64,000 nucleotides of DNA from Microbacteriaceae bacterium (GCA_019639055.1 JAHBSP010000003.1:1-64000); one strand, 5' to 3'. Counted from the first letter of the stretch, positions 1-8,770 are shown. Notes: generated by a model from the letters alone, not told the origin. Numbers and translations are program-made.

Positions 1-380
1 GGCAGCGAGTTTCTGGAAACCCGGCAGATGATGCCACCCTCGCTGATCTTGAATTCGCTTGGCGTGCTGTGCGTTCGGTCAAATCCAATGCCATCCTGCT
101 GGCGAGTGACCTTGCTGCAGTCGGCGTCGGAATGGGCCAGGTAAACCGTGTGGACTCTGCCAGGTTGGCTGTCTCTCGTGCCGGTGCCCGCAGTCGGGGT
201 TCGGTAGCAGCATCCGATGCCTTCTTCCCGTTTGCCGACGGCCTGCAGATTCTCCTCGAAGCCGGTGTGAAAGCTATTGTGCACCCGGGCGGCTCGGTGC
301 GTGATGAAGAGGTTATCGCCGCCGCAACTGTGGCTGGGGCGACCATGTATTTCACCGGAGAACGGCACTTCTTCCACTAA
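1..380 (+). CDS. purH: PurH C-terminal part (AICAR transformylase/IMP cyclohydrolase), cut by window start
   Basis: This is the C-terminal end of the bifunctional purine enzyme that formylates AICAR with 10-formyl-THF and closes the ring to IMP. The frame is open from base 3 to the TAA at 378-380, so the 5' part lies outside the window. Visible family landmarks are the VKSNAI block, the FFPFADG block, [11 protein letters not shown] and a C-terminal end FTGERHFFH, all typical of the transformylase domain. An in-frame GTG at 69 is internal and not a start. The folate-dependent step links it functionally to purU, glyA and folD further along the window. Confidence 0.93.
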   Translation, partial: QRVSGNPADDATLADLEFAWRAVRSVKSNAILLASDLAAVGVGMGQVNRVDSARLAVSRAGARSRGSVAASDAFFPFADGLQILLEAGVKAIVHPGGSVRDEEVIAAATVAGATMYFTGERHFFH

Positions 381-397
381 AACCTACTTTTGGTAAC

Positions 398-419
398 GAA
401 CAAGAAAATTTTCTTGTTC
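398..419. promoter_or_regulatory. Perfect 22-bp palindrome between purH and the ABC exporter operon
   Basis: The half-site GAACAAGAAAA is followed directly by its exact reverse complement TTTTCTTGTTC with no spacer. It lies 17 bases after the purH stop and about 80 bases before the exporter start. As RNA it could fold only as a 9-bp A/U-rich stem with no following U run, so a protein-binding operator for the exporter seems more likely than a terminator. A possible -10 element, TATTCT, lies downstream at 447-452. The cognate regulator is not recognisable in the window. Confidence 0.6.
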
Positions 420-498
420 CAGTTCGCGCTGCGGGTCAAAAATTTGTATTCTGGAAGGCTGCTCAAAAAATCACAAAAGCAAATAGTCAGAGGTTTTA

Positions 499-2289
499 AT
501 GTCGGAAAATAGCAGCTCGCAGCCAATAGGTTTCAAGCCGCTTTTACGCGTGTTCGGGTATGCCCGTCCAGCGCACTTTGGTATCGCTTTGGGTATTTTT
601 GTGATGCTCGTAAGCGCAGTGCTTGGGCTGGTAATTCCGCAGGTGCTTGGCTGGCTAATTGACGGCCCATTGCAAACAGGTGAAGTAGTTCAGGTATGGA
701 TTTCTAGTGCCATTGTGCTAGTTCTGGGGGTCTTGCAGGCGATAATGCTTTGGCTGCGACGCAGATTCGTGCTGGAACCAGCAACCAAAGTTGAAGCCAA
801 CCTGAAATTTGATCTTTATTCAGACCTTGTTGATCTGCCGGTATCTTTCCACGACAAATGGCCCAGCGGTCAGCTGCTTTCACGTGCGCAGGGGGATACT
901 TCCACAATCCGACGTTGGTTGATGTTCGGTGTTGTGCTACTTGTCACCAACGTCATCACCATCATCGTCGGTTTCGTAATTCTTTTTGTAATGAGCTGGG
1001 TTCTTGGGTTAGTGATGCTAGTGTTCTCACTTCCGCTCTGGCTCTTTACTTACCGTTTCGAAGGTAAATATGAGGTTTATGCACGCCGCTCACAGGATCA
1101 GGAAGGTGATTTGGCAACTCGTGTTGAGGAGTCGGTTCACGGCATCCGCGTCCTGAAGGCATTTGGCCGTGGAGGGGATGCGCTTAAAGCGTTCACAAAA
1201 GAGGCTGAAGGACTTCGCGACACAGAAATTATTAAAGCAAAGACAGTCGGCTGGCTCTGGTTCTGGCTGATTGTGGTGCCAAGCGCATCCTTCGGTGTCG
1301 TGCTACTGTTTGGCGCCTGGGTGGTAGCAACCGAGCAAATCACACTAGGTGGACTGGTGACTTTCTTTGCAACCGCGACCGCTTTGCGCTGGCCAATCGA
1401 ATCAATCGGTTTCCTGCTTTCACTAACCGCTGATGCCAACACCGCCAGCACCCGTATCCACGATGTTACCGATGCTGAAAAGACCATTTCTGATCCGGAA
1501 AATCCGCTCACAATTAGTGAGCCGAAGGGCGCTCTGGAATTCAGGGATGTGCATTTCGGCTTTAAAAATTCCGATGGTTCCACTACCGAGATTTTGAAGG
1601 GCGTGGATCTATCCGTGAACGCGGGCGAGACTGTTGCGCTAGTTGGTATTACCGGTAGCGGTAAAACACTTGTGACAGCATTGGCGGCCAGGTTCTATGA
1701 CCCTGATTCCGGGACTGTCTTACTTGATGGTGTAGACATCCGCAATTTAACTCAGGAAGAACTTCATACCAATATTGCTATGGCGTTCGAGGAAGCAACT
1801 CTTTTCAGTGCCAGCGTTCAAGATAACGTGCTGATGGGGTATCCGGAAGGCACTAAGGAAGATCTTGACAAGGCATTGCAAATCGCGCAAGCAACTTTCG
1901 TTTATTCTCTCCCTGAAGGTGTAGACACTGAAATTGGTGAGCAGGGACTTAGCCTCTCAGGTGGTCAGCGTCAGCGCTTGGCTCTTGCTCGTGCGGTGGC
2001 TGCGCGTCCAAAGATTCTGGTGCTAGATGATCCTTTGAGTGCGCTCGATGTTCATACCGAAGCTCTGGTTGAGAACGCGATGCGCGAGGTTTTGAAGGGA
2101 ACAACCGCGCTGATAGTCGCGCACCGTCCTTCGACAGTGCAGATGGCTGATCGGGTTGCTCTTCTTGATGGCGGAAAGATTATTGCCACCGGTAAGCATT
2201 CAGACTTACTTGCAACCAATGCCAGATACAGATTTGTGCTCTCAAGCCTAGAAGCGGAAAACGAAAGAAAGGAGGTGGAAAATGACTGA
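499..2289 (+). CDS. Heterodimeric ABC exporter, degenerate-site subunit
   Basis: A half-size ABC exporter: an N-terminal membrane domain with about six helices (residues 20-320) followed by an ATPase domain. Walker A is GITGSGKT at 383-390 and the signature is LSGGQ at 486-490. Walker B ends in LDDP, with Asp511 where the catalytic Glu is expected; the H-loop His is about residue 542. The Q-loop region reads AFEEATLFS, lacking the usual Gln. These changes mark the degenerate half of a heterodimer of the TM287/288 or BmrCD type (established knowledge). The ATG at 499 follows a GAGG element. The gene overlaps its partner by 8 bases. The substrate (drug, lipid or peptide) cannot be told. Confidence 0.9.
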   Translation: MSENSSSQPIGFKPLLRVFGYARPAHFGIALGIFVMLVSAVLGLVIPQVLGWLIDGPLQTGEVVQVWISSAIVLVLGVLQAIMLWLRRRFVLEPATKVEANLKFDLYSDLVDLPVSFHDKWPSGQLLSRAQGDTSTIRRWLMFGVVLLVTNVITIIVGFVILFVMSWVLGLVMLVFSLPLWLFTYRFEGKYEVYARRSQDQEGDLATRVEESVHGIRVLKAFGRGGDALKAFTKEAEGLRDTEIIKAKTVGWLWFWLIVVPSASFGVVLLFGAWVVATEQITLGGLVTFFATATALRWPIESIGFLLSLTADANTASTRIHDVTDAEKTISDPENPLTISEPKGALEFRDVHFGFKNSDGSTTEILKGVDLSVNAGETVALVGITGSGKTLVTALAARFYDPDSGTVLLDGVDIRNLTQEELHTNIAMAFEEATLFSASVQDNVLMGYPEGTKEDLDKALQIAQATFVYSLPEGVDTEIGEQGLSLSGGQRQRLALARAVAARPKILVLDDPLSALDVHTEALVENAMREVLKGTTALIVAHRPSTVQMADRVALLDGGKIIATGKHSDLLATNARYRFVLSSLEAENERKEVEND

Positions 2290-4093
2290 TGATATGTATG
2301 GTGTAACCGGTGAAGACCGTATCGATCTGAGCAAAGCAGAAACTAAACAGATTCGTAAGCGTTCATATGCGCTACTGAAAAGCTTATTGAAACCCGAAAT
2401 TGGTCGCTTTGTTTTCACCTCCATAATTGTGGTGGTGGCCAGCGTCGCTAATACCGCAGGCCCGATGCTGATTGCTATCGGTATTGACTGGGGTATTCCG
2501 CAGCTAATCGCCGGTGATTTTGGTCCGATTGCTTTTGTTGTGACGCTCATGGTGGCCAGTGCGATTGTGGCCGCCTGGCTTACTGCGTACTTCACGATTT
2601 TGGCAGCGAAGATTTCACAGGCAGTGATGCTTGATTTGCGTAAGCGAGTATTCAAGCACACCCAAAACTTGGGCGTTGACTTCCACGAACGCTACACTTC
2701 CGGCCGAATAATTTCCCGCCAAACCAGCGACTTGGATGCTATTGCTGAGCTTCTAAACGGTGGTATCACCAACCTAGTTTCCGGCCTGCTTTACATGATT
2801 TTCGTGTTCATCGCGACTATCTTTATTGATCCGGTTTCGGGAATTGTTTTGGCTGTTTCGCTCATCCCGCTTGCTTTCCTAACTCGCTGGTTCTCGACTC
2901 AGAGCGCCATTGCTTACCGCGAGATTCGCACATCCTCAGCGAAGGTTATCGTGCACTTTGTGGAGACTATGTCCGGTATTCGCGCTGTGAAGACATTCCG
3001 CACTGGCAAGCGTGACCGAGCAAAATATTCCGAATTGGTGGAGGAGTATCGTCAGCGTAATAACCGCGCTATTAGGCTCTTTGGTTTTTACGATCCAGCT
3101 TTGGAGTTCATCGGCGCGGTTTCGGTTGCGCTTATTGTGCTACTCGGTGGTCTTAGGGTGATTGATGGTTCGCTTGAGGTTGGTGTGCTCTTGGCCGCTA
3201 TGCTTTATGCTCGTCGCTTCTTTGACCCGATGGTAGATATGTCGATGTTCTTCAACGGCTTCCAGTCATCTGCCAGTGCGCTGGAGAAGATTTCTGGCGT
3301 GCTTGAGGAGAAGCCAACAGTGGTTGACCCTACGACACCGATTGATCTCTGGGTGGCTAAGGGCGCACTAGATTTTGAGGGAGTTAGCTTCTCTTACCGA
3401 GGCGATAAGGAAATTCTTCCCAAGTTTGATATGCAGATTCCTGCAGGGCAAACTGTCGCGCTTGTTGGCGCTACCGGCGCGGGTAAGAGTACCCTGGCCA
3501 AGTTGGTGTCGCGCTTCTATGACCCAACCGAGGGCGTAATCAAACTTGACGGTATTGATTTGCGAAAACTTCATCCGAAGGATCTTCGCCGTGCAGTTGT
3601 CATGGTTACGCAGGAGTCTTACCTGTTTAGTGGTTCGGTTGCCGAGAATATTGCTTTGGGTAAGCCAGACGCAACTTTGGAGGAAATTGTTGCAGCTGCC
3701 AGCGCCGTTGGTGCGCACGAGTTTATTTCGGCGATGCCGGAGGGTTACGACACTCAGGTTAATAAACGCGGTGGTAGGGTTTCCGCCGGTCAGCGTCAGC
3801 TCATCTCGTTTGCTCGCGCATTCCTTGCGAACCCTTCGGTGCTTATTCTTGACGAGGCCACCGCATCCCTCGATATCCCTAGCGAACGGCTGGTTCAGGA
3901 TGCTATGAGCACGCTTCTGAAGGACCGCACCGCGATAATAATTGCGCACAGGTTATCCACTGTGGCAATTGCTGACAGGGTGCTGGTTATGGATGCTGGG
4001 GCGATTGTTGAGGACGGCTCACCTAGCGAGCTGATCGCAGGTACCGGGCGTTTTGCGAAACTTCATCAGGCTTGGCGGGATTCTCTGGTCTAG
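2282..4093 (+). CDS. Heterodimeric ABC exporter, catalytic-site subunit
   Basis: Partner of the preceding gene, with the same layout of membrane domain then ATPase. Walker A is GATGAGKS at 396-403 and Walker B ends ILDE with a proper catalytic Glu525. Its signature is VSAGQ (500-504) rather than LSGGQ. In the dimer the competent ATP site would therefore combine this Walker A/B with the partner's LSGGQ, while the partner's LDD Walker B pairs with the altered VSAGQ. The start is inside the end of the upstream gene and is preceded by a strong AAAGGAGG ribosome site, so translation is coupled. Probably a multidrug or lipid exporter; substrate unknown. Confidence 0.92.
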   Translation: MTDDMYGVTGEDRIDLSKAETKQIRKRSYALLKSLLKPEIGRFVFTSIIVVVASVANTAGPMLIAIGIDWGIPQLIAGDFGPIAFVVTLMVASAIVAAWLTAYFTILAAKISQAVMLDLRKRVFKHTQNLGVDFHERYTSGRIISRQTSDLDAIAELLNGGITNLVSGLLYMIFVFIATIFIDPVSGIVLAVSLIPLAFLTRWFSTQSAIAYREIRTSSAKVIVHFVETMSGIRAVKTFRTGKRDRAKYSELVEEYRQRNNRAIRLFGFYDPALEFIGAVSVALIVLLGGLRVIDGSLEVGVLLAAMLYARRFFDPMVDMSMFFNGFQSSASALEKISGVLEEKPTVVDPTTPIDLWVAKGALDFEGVSFSYRGDKEILPKFDMQIPAGQTVALVGATGAGKSTLAKLVSRFYDPTEGVIKLDGIDLRKLHPKDLRRAVVMVTQESYLFSGSVAENIALGKPDATLEEIVAAASAVGAHEFISAMPEGYDTQVNKRGGRVSAGQRQLISFARAFLANPSVLILDEATASLDIPSERLVQDAMSTLLKDRTAIIIAHRLSTVAIADRVLVMDAGAIVEDGSPSELIAGTGRFAKLHQAWRDSLV

Positions 4094-4098
4094 TCGCG

Positions 4099-4190
4099 AC
4101 TCCCTACCCTTTAAAACGCCACTCCCTACTCTTTTTGGTGTGATCCTACCTTTGGCAGGGGTAGGCACAACGAAGAAAAGGTAGGGAGTT
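4099..4190. repeat. Intergenic cluster of CTCCCTAC repeats, direct and inverted
   Basis: ACTCCCTACCCTTT (4099-4112) is repeated as ACTCCCTACTCTTT (4121-4134) and then appears inverted as AAAAGGTAGGGAGT (4176-4189). A second, inner inverted pair, CCTACC (4145-4150) and GGTAGG (4160-4165), sits between them. The whole can form a nested hairpin. It lies between the converging exporter operon and acetyltransferase gene, so it may serve as a two-way terminator, or it may be a REP-like element. Confidence 0.55.
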
Positions 4191-4247
4191 GCAGGGATGC
4201 ACATAAAAAGGGATGCGCGAACGCAAGTTTCGAAGGCAAACAGGGAA

Positions 4248-4700
4248 TTAACCTAAAGAAATTTCCCCGATAGCCTCACCAAACTGGGTTTCTCCAATAA
4301 TTTTGAAGCCCAGCTTCAAAAAGAAAGCCTCGGGGCCCTCATCACCGCGTTCCCAAATAGCGGTGACGGTGTTGAAACCTCGGGCTACAGCCTCAGTCAG
4401 GAGTTGCTCGATTGCAAACGTGCCGATTCCTCTGCCCTGATGGTCACCAGAAACCGTCACTTGCACGAGGGAAGAGCGGTATTCGGGGATGGGATGTTCC
4501 TCATCAAAGTTGCCATAGATGGAGCCGACCACTTCATCGTCTTCAAGGATTACTCTGGCCCAAGTGCTTTGATCGGTGAAGTTTGCTCCCGCCAGTGCGT
4601 GTGATTCAGGCGTAGCAAATCTTTCCTGCCCCGGCTTTAAATCTAGGGCGTGAGCCGCTTCAATATTTGTTGCATCTAGTTCTATCGATTTAAATCCCAT
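4248..4700 (-). CDS. GNAT family N-acetyltransferase
   Basis: A 150-residue single-domain acetyltransferase. The acetyl-CoA loop HQGRGIG lies at 87-93, preceded by a beta strand (LVQVTV) and followed by the helix FAIEQLLTEAV, which is motif A of the GNAT fold. The C-terminal FFLKLGFKIIGE block is the usual motif B strand. The substrate is unknown; it could be an amine, a protein N-terminus or a small toxin. It converges on the ABC exporter and is divergent from icd, so it is probably transcribed alone. A weak GGTGA ribosome site precedes the ATG. Confidence 0.85.
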   Translation of the reverse strand: MGFKSIELDATNIEAAHALDLKPGQERFATPESHALAGANFTDQSTWARVILEDDEVVGSIYGNFDEEHPIPEYRSSLVQVTVSGDHQGRGIGTFAIEQLLTEAVARGFNTVTAIWERGDEGPEAFFLKLGFKIIGETQFGEAIGEISLG

Positions 4701-4789
4701 AGTTCACCGTAACCCTGAAATGCGTGTAAGTAAAAGTTGTTTCCAACTGTTTAACTAGGATTAGCCATTAATCCACAGCAATCTCTAAG

Positions 4790-4807
4790 TATCTTGATGT
4801 CAAGATA
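4790..4807. promoter_or_regulatory. 18-bp palindromic operator candidate upstream of icd
   Basis: TATCTTGA, a TG spacer, then the exact complement TCAAGATA. It overlaps a possible -35 (TTGATG, 4794-4799) and precedes a -10-like TAGGCT at 4819-4824, so a bound protein would block icd transcription. The form is that of a MarR-family operator; I recall similar sites for the TamR-type regulator that controls citric-acid-cycle genes in Streptomyces, but cannot verify that here. Confidence 0.55.
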
Positions 4808-4851
4808 AATATCTACGGTAGGCTTAAAACGCACTTTTCTAGGAGAAGCAA

Positions 4852-6066
4852 TTGGAAAAAATTAAAGTAGCGGGCACTGTTGTCGAACTAGATGGCGACG
4901 AAATGACCCGCATCATCTGGCAGTTCATCAAAGACCGCCTAATTCACCCTTATCTTGACATTAATCTCGAATACTACGACCTAGGAATCGAGAGCCGCGA
5001 TGCCACCAACGACCAGATAACAATCGATGCCGCTCACGCCATCCAAAAGCACGGTGTCGGTGTTAAATGTGCCACCATCACCCCTGATGAGGCCCGCGTT
5101 GAAGAGTTTGGTCTGAAGCAAATGTGGAAGAGCCCAAACGGTACTATTCGTAACATTCTCGGTGGCGTTATCTTCCGCGAACCGATCATTATCTCTAACA
5201 TCCCAAGGCTGGTACCGGGCTGGAACAAGCCAATTATTATTGGTCGTCACGCATTTGGTGACCAGTATCGCGCGACCGACTTCAAGTTCGAGGGCGAAGG
5301 ATCCCTTACTGTCCAGTTCACCCCGGCAGACGGTAGCGAGCCAATCAAGTTCGAGGTTTTCCAAGCCCCGGGCGACGGTATTGCTCAGGTGCAATACAAC
5401 CTCGACGCTTCTATTCGCGACTTCGCCCGTGCATCCCTCAACTACGGACTTTCCCGTGGCTATCCCGTATATCTCTCCACCAAGAACACCATCCTGAAGG
5501 CTTACGATGGCCGTTTCAAGGACATCTTCCAGGAAGTGTTCGAGGCAGAGTTCAAGGCTGATTTTGATGCAAAAGGCCTGACATACGAGCACCGTCTGAT
5601 TGACGACATGGTTGCTTCAGCTCTCAAGTGGGAGGGCGGCTATGTCTGGGCTTGCAAGAACTACGATGGCGATGTGCAGTCTGACACTGTTGCTCAAGGT
5701 TTTGGTTCGCTAGGTCTTATGACCAGCGTGCTCACCACTCCGGACGGAAAAATTGTGGAGGCCGAGGCTGCTCACGGAACCGTGACTCGTCACTACCGCA
5801 TGCACCAGCAGGGCAAACCAACATCCACTAACCCAATTGCGTCAATCTTTGCGTGGACTCGCGGCCTACAGCACCGTGGCAAACTAGACGGCAACCAGCA
5901 GCTTATTGATTTTGCTGCCACTCTAGAGGATGTCGTAATCAAGACTGTCGAGTCAGGAAAAATGACCAAGGACCTAGCGATGCTGGTATCTGCGGATCAG
6001 GCCTATCAGACTACCGAGGAATTCCTAGAGGCAATTGACGAGAACCTGAAAGCTCGTATTGGCTAA
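4852..6066 (+). CDS. icd: NADP-dependent isocitrate dehydrogenase, homodimeric eukaryote-like type
   Basis: Oxidatively decarboxylates isocitrate to 2-oxoglutarate with NADP, a cytoplasmic citric-acid-cycle step. At 404 residues it belongs to the short, eukaryote-like dimeric class and not the about 740-residue monomeric Idh of many actinobacteria. Landmarks are [12 protein letters not shown] near the start, [13 protein letters not shown] (substrate loop), the long [16 protein letters not shown] block and [12 protein letters not shown], where the NADP site lies. The start is a TTG placed 7 bases after an AGGAG site; no better ATG exists. A strong stem-loop follows the gene. Confidence 0.96.
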   Translation: MEKIKVAGTVVELDGDEMTRIIWQFIKDRLIHPYLDINLEYYDLGIESRDATNDQITIDAAHAIQKHGVGVKCATITPDEARVEEFGLKQMWKSPNGTIRNILGGVIFREPIIISNIPRLVPGWNKPIIIGRHAFGDQYRATDFKFEGEGSLTVQFTPADGSEPIKFEVFQAPGDGIAQVQYNLDASIRDFARASLNYGLSRGYPVYLSTKNTILKAYDGRFKDIFQEVFEAEFKADFDAKGLTYEHRLIDDMVASALKWEGGYVWACKNYDGDVQSDTVAQGFGSLGLMTSVLTTPDGKIVEAEAAHGTVTRHYRMHQQGKPTSTNPIASIFAWTRGLQHRGKLDGNQQLIDFAATLEDVVIKTVESGKMTKDLAMLVSADQAYQTTEEFLEAIDENLKARIG

Positions 6067-6091
6067 CTCAAATAGCTGATTTCTAGCAAGG

Positions 6092-6124
6092 GGATGCGCT
6101 TTCTCAATTAGAGGGAGCGCATCC
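6092..6124 (+). terminator. Stem-loop terminator after icd
   Basis: GGATGCGCT (6092-6100) pairs with AGCGCATCC (6116-6124). The inner TTCTC and GAGGG can extend the stem to 14 pairs with two wobbles, leaving an AATTA loop. There is no long T run afterwards, so it may act as a Rho-independent terminator of the actinobacterial U-poor kind. Confidence 0.65.
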
Positions 6125-6195
6125 GCTGTTTAAGCGCATCAGTTACAAAAATAACTTTTTGATGAATTAGGTATTTTTAGACTTGCATTTTTTTA

Positions 6196-6214
6196 GTTAG
6201 TGAGGTTTACTAAC
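6196..6214. promoter_or_regulatory. Inverted repeat GTTAGT-N7-ACTAAC at the ROK regulator start
   Basis: GTTAGT at 6196-6201 and ACTAAC at 6209-6214 flank a seven-base spacer, with outer T and A runs extending the symmetry imperfectly. It ends only four bases before the regulator's ATG at 6219. Since no ribosome site separates it from that ATG, the repeat probably overlaps the -10 region of a leaderless promoter. Autoregulation by the ROK protein is the simplest reading. Confidence 0.45.
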
Positions 6215-6218
6215 AAAC

Positions 6219-7358
6219 ATGCCAATGACGGATAAAAAGCACGCTAGTGCGCTGGCGCTGAGAACGGATCGCAGATCCGGGCCTGAACATTCACGTCGCA
6301 ATAACCGTTCATTGGTACTGCAAAGTCTTTATCACTCAGGTCCTGCATCACGTGCAGACCTAGCCCGCAAGACCGGCCTTACCCGCGTGACTATCTCCGA
6401 TTTGGTTGCTGAACTCATCGGCGAAAACCTGATTGTAGAACTTGGACAGGCAGACGAGGTGAGACCAGGAAAGCCAGCGACTCTCGTTGATATGAACCGC
6501 ACAGGCTTTCAGATTCTCGCACTTGATTTGAGCAGTGCAGGCTACATAACTGGGGCCATGCTTGATTTGGCCGGCAATGTTCTTGTAGAAGAACAACGTG
6601 AACTCGCAGATGCAACGGGCGAAGCAGTTATAGAGCACGTGGTATCACTCAGCCATAATCTAATTGCTAAAGCCACTGCGCCTATCCTCGGTGTCGGGGT
6701 CGGTTCTCCAGGAATTGTTGACGGTGCTGGAATCGTCAGGAATGCTGGAAATCTTGAATGGCACAATGTTGAACTTCGCTCGATTCTCACCAAAGAACTG
6801 GGTATCCCTGTTCTGGTAGCAAATGATGCGAACGCTGCGGCTCTTGCCGAACACACATTCGGCGATCACTCCGGTGACCTACTAGTACTGAAAATCGGTA
6901 GTGGTGTGGGTTCCGGTTTGATTGTTGCAGATACCCTAATTCTCGGTTCTCGTTTTGCTGCCGGGGAAATTGGGCAGGTAGTAATTGGCACAGACAACGG
7001 TGCCAATTCTCCTTACGACCGCAAGCAAACAGTTGAAGCTTGGCTGAGCGTGCCTAATATTGAGTCACGAATTGCAGCCGGCGCATCCGAAGATCAGGTG
7101 CTTGAAGAAGCAGGCTGGCGACTCGGTATCGTTATTGCCCCGGTTGTAGGTGCTCTCAACCTACGCAAGGTAATTATTAATGGCCCTGAACACATTGTTA
7201 ATGCTCGCCTAATTAATGCAGCAAGTAGCACATTGCTTTCAAGGACCATGCCAGAGTTCCACTCAGAGGTGGAATTTGTATCAACTTCGCTCGGAACACA
7301 CGCCGTCCTCCTCGGTGCTGCGGTGCTAGTGCTGTCTGAGCGACTAGGGGTCTCGTGA
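6219..7358 (+). CDS. ROK-family transcriptional regulator of the amino-sugar operon
   Basis: A NagC/XylR-type repressor: a winged helix-turn-helix at residues 33-80 (SRADLARKTGLTRVTISDL) and a ROK sugar-sensing domain from about 95 to the end. The ROK domain keeps the NDANAAALAE block but has GEIGQ where kinases have GEIGH, and it lacks the CxCGxxGC zinc motif, as expected for a sensor and not an enzyme. It begins a divergently isolated unit whose downstream genes handle N-acetylglucosamine, so it likely responds to GlcNAc or its 6-phosphate. No Shine-Dalgarno precedes the ATG; an alternative ATG lies six bases downstream. Confidence 0.88.
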   Translation: MPMTDKKHASALALRTDRRSGPEHSRRNNRSLVLQSLYHSGPASRADLARKTGLTRVTISDLVAELIGENLIVELGQADEVRPGKPATLVDMNRTGFQILALDLSSAGYITGAMLDLAGNVLVEEQRELADATGEAVIEHVVSLSHNLIAKATAPILGVGVGSPGIVDGAGIVRNAGNLEWHNVELRSILTKELGIPVLVANDANAAALAEHTFGDHSGDLLVLKIGSGVGSGLIVADTLILGSRFAAGEIGQVVIGTDNGANSPYDRKQTVEAWLSVPNIESRIAAGASEDQVLEEAGWRLGIVIAPVVGALNLRKVIINGPEHIVNARLINAASSTLLSRTMPEFHSEVEFVSTSLGTHAVLLGAAVLVLSERLGVS

Positions 7359-7363
7359 CCCTT

Positions 7364-7380
7364 TGATCCCACAAGGATCG
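7364..7380. promoter_or_regulatory. Short inverted repeat ahead of the sugar-binding protein gene
   Basis: GATCC (7365-7369) and GGATC (7375-7379) flank CACAA, bracketed by TTT and GAAA. It sits in the short gap between the regulator stop and the ribosome site of the binding-protein gene. It may be an operator or a weak attenuator; the evidence is only its symmetry and position. Confidence 0.3.
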
Positions 7381-7402
7381 AAACCAAGAGAAAGGTAACC
7401 AA

Positions 7403-8701
7403 ATGAACAAGAAGGTTGTAGCTGCGGCTGCTAGCCTTGCCAGTATCGCCGTTCTGGCCGGTTGCACTACAGGGACCACTGATGGTCAAATCGAGATCGA
7501 TGTAGATGCAGCACAGGGTCAGAATGTCACGCTGTGGCTAATGGGTGGAGACACCCCAGACACACTGCGTGACTGGCTAAAAACTGAGTACAACAAGCTG
7601 ACTGGTGGAACACTCACCATTCAGGAACAGGGTTGGGGCGACGCCACAGCACTGCTTGACTCTGCACTCCCTAGTGAGTCAGACACTCCAGACGTTACCG
7701 AAATTGGTAACACCTGGTCTTCCACATACACCACTGCTGGTGCATTCCTCGATCTATCGCCATATTATGAAGAACTGGGTGGTTCCGACCTACTCCAGGG
7801 ATTCGTTGACGCTGGCCGCGTAGATGGTGCTGAATATGCACTTCCTTATTACTTCGGTTCAAGGTATATCTTCTACCGCAAGGATGTCTGGGCAGCAGCC
7901 GGTAAGACAGTCCCACAGACCATCGAGGAGTTTAACTCCACGGTAGCTTCACTCACAACCGACACACAGAGTGGTTTCTACCTAGGTGGACAAGACTGGC
8001 GCAACGGAATCTCCTGGATCTTCGCATACGGTGGAGACCTAGCAGTAAATGAAGGCGGAACTTGGAAGGGTGCATTGTCCTCCGACGCCACCCAGAAGGG
8101 TCTAAAAGCACTTCAGGCACTATACAAGAATGCTTCACACGCTCCAGTGAACGAGTTTGACTCCACTCCTTGGGTTAACATCAACGACAACGAAACAACT
8201 GGTGCCCCAGACGCAGCGACCATTATCGCTCCGGGTTGGGCACACTGGTCAATCGGTGATCTTGGTGAAGACGGAACTACCCGTACCTGGAACGACGATA
8301 AGTTTGGAGTATTCCCACTTCCAGGAGTAACCGCAAATAGCGTTGCTCCAGTATTTGCCGGTGGTTCAAACATCGCTGTATCTAAGGCAAGCAAGAATAA
8401 AGAAGGTGCGCTAGTGCTGATGAAACTTATCTTCAGTGCTGACTACCAGACCATGCTTGCTCAGAACGGTCTTGGCCCAGCAAACCTAAAGTACACCGAT
8501 GCAATGGGCGACGACCAGTTCGCTAGTGCACTGATTGAATCCGCTAAGGGTTCAAAGCTAACCCCAGCCGCTCCAGGTTGGGCATCCATTGAAGCAGCTA
8601 AGGTACTCGAAGAGTTCTTTGGCAAGGTAAACGAGGGTGGCGACACCGCAGCTCTAGCAGCTGAGTATGACGCTAAACTCAACGATCTACTAAACAAGTA
8701 G
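7403..8701 (+). CDS. Sugar ABC transporter substrate-binding lipoprotein
   Basis: A family 1 extracellular solute-binding protein of 432 residues. The first 20 residues form a lipoprotein signal peptide ending LAGC with Cys21 as the lipidated residue, so the protein is anchored to the outer face of the membrane. It is the first structural gene of the amino-sugar operon and is followed by two sugar permeases, a GH3 enzyme and nagA/nagB, which suggests GlcNAc or chitobiose as ligand (inference by context, as with DasA and NgcE in Streptomyces). A GAAAGG ribosome site precedes the ATG. A strong hairpin follows the stop. Confidence 0.88.
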   Translation: MNKKVVAAAASLASIAVLAGCTTGTTDGQIEIDVDAAQGQNVTLWLMGGDTPDTLRDWLKTEYNKLTGGTLTIQEQGWGDATALLDSALPSESDTPDVTEIGNTWSSTYTTAGAFLDLSPYYEELGGSDLLQGFVDAGRVDGAEYALPYYFGSRYIFYRKDVWAAAGKTVPQTIEEFNSTVASLTTDTQSGFYLGGQDWRNGISWIFAYGGDLAVNEGGTWKGALSSDATQKGLKALQALYKNASHAPVNEFDSTPWVNINDNETTGAPDAATIIAPGWAHWSIGDLGEDGTTRTWNDDKFGVFPLPGVTANSVAPVFAGGSNIAVSKASKNKEGALVLMKLIFSADYQTMLAQNGLGPANLKYTDAMGDDQFASALIESAKGSKLTPAAPGWASIEAAKVLEEFFGKVNEGGDTAALAAEYDAKLNDLLNK

Positions 8702-8710
8702 TTTGAATAA

Positions 8711-8746
8711 GCGTCGCCGGGAGTCCTTCATAACTTCCGGCGACGC
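8711..8746 (+). other. Strong intercistronic hairpin between binding protein and permease genes
   Basis: GCGTCGCCGGGAG (8711-8723) pairs with CTTCCGGCGACGC (8734-8746): 13 pairs with one wobble and a ten-base loop. No T run follows, and the next gene starts within 25 bases. It probably protects the 3' end of the binding-protein message or partly terminates transcription, giving more binding protein than permease, as described for malE-malF. Confidence 0.7.
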
Positions 8747-8770
8747 CCATTCAAGGTAGAGGATATTGCT

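Noticed and set aside
1137..1583. Long minus-strand open frame inside the first ABC exporter gene
   Set aside because: It is a shadow of the coding strand with low-complexity Ser/Ala/Thr content, no ribosome site and no recognisable fold. The same holds for other antisense frames over 100 codons, such as those at 3368-3949, 4981-5592, 35575-36120 and 37124-37613.
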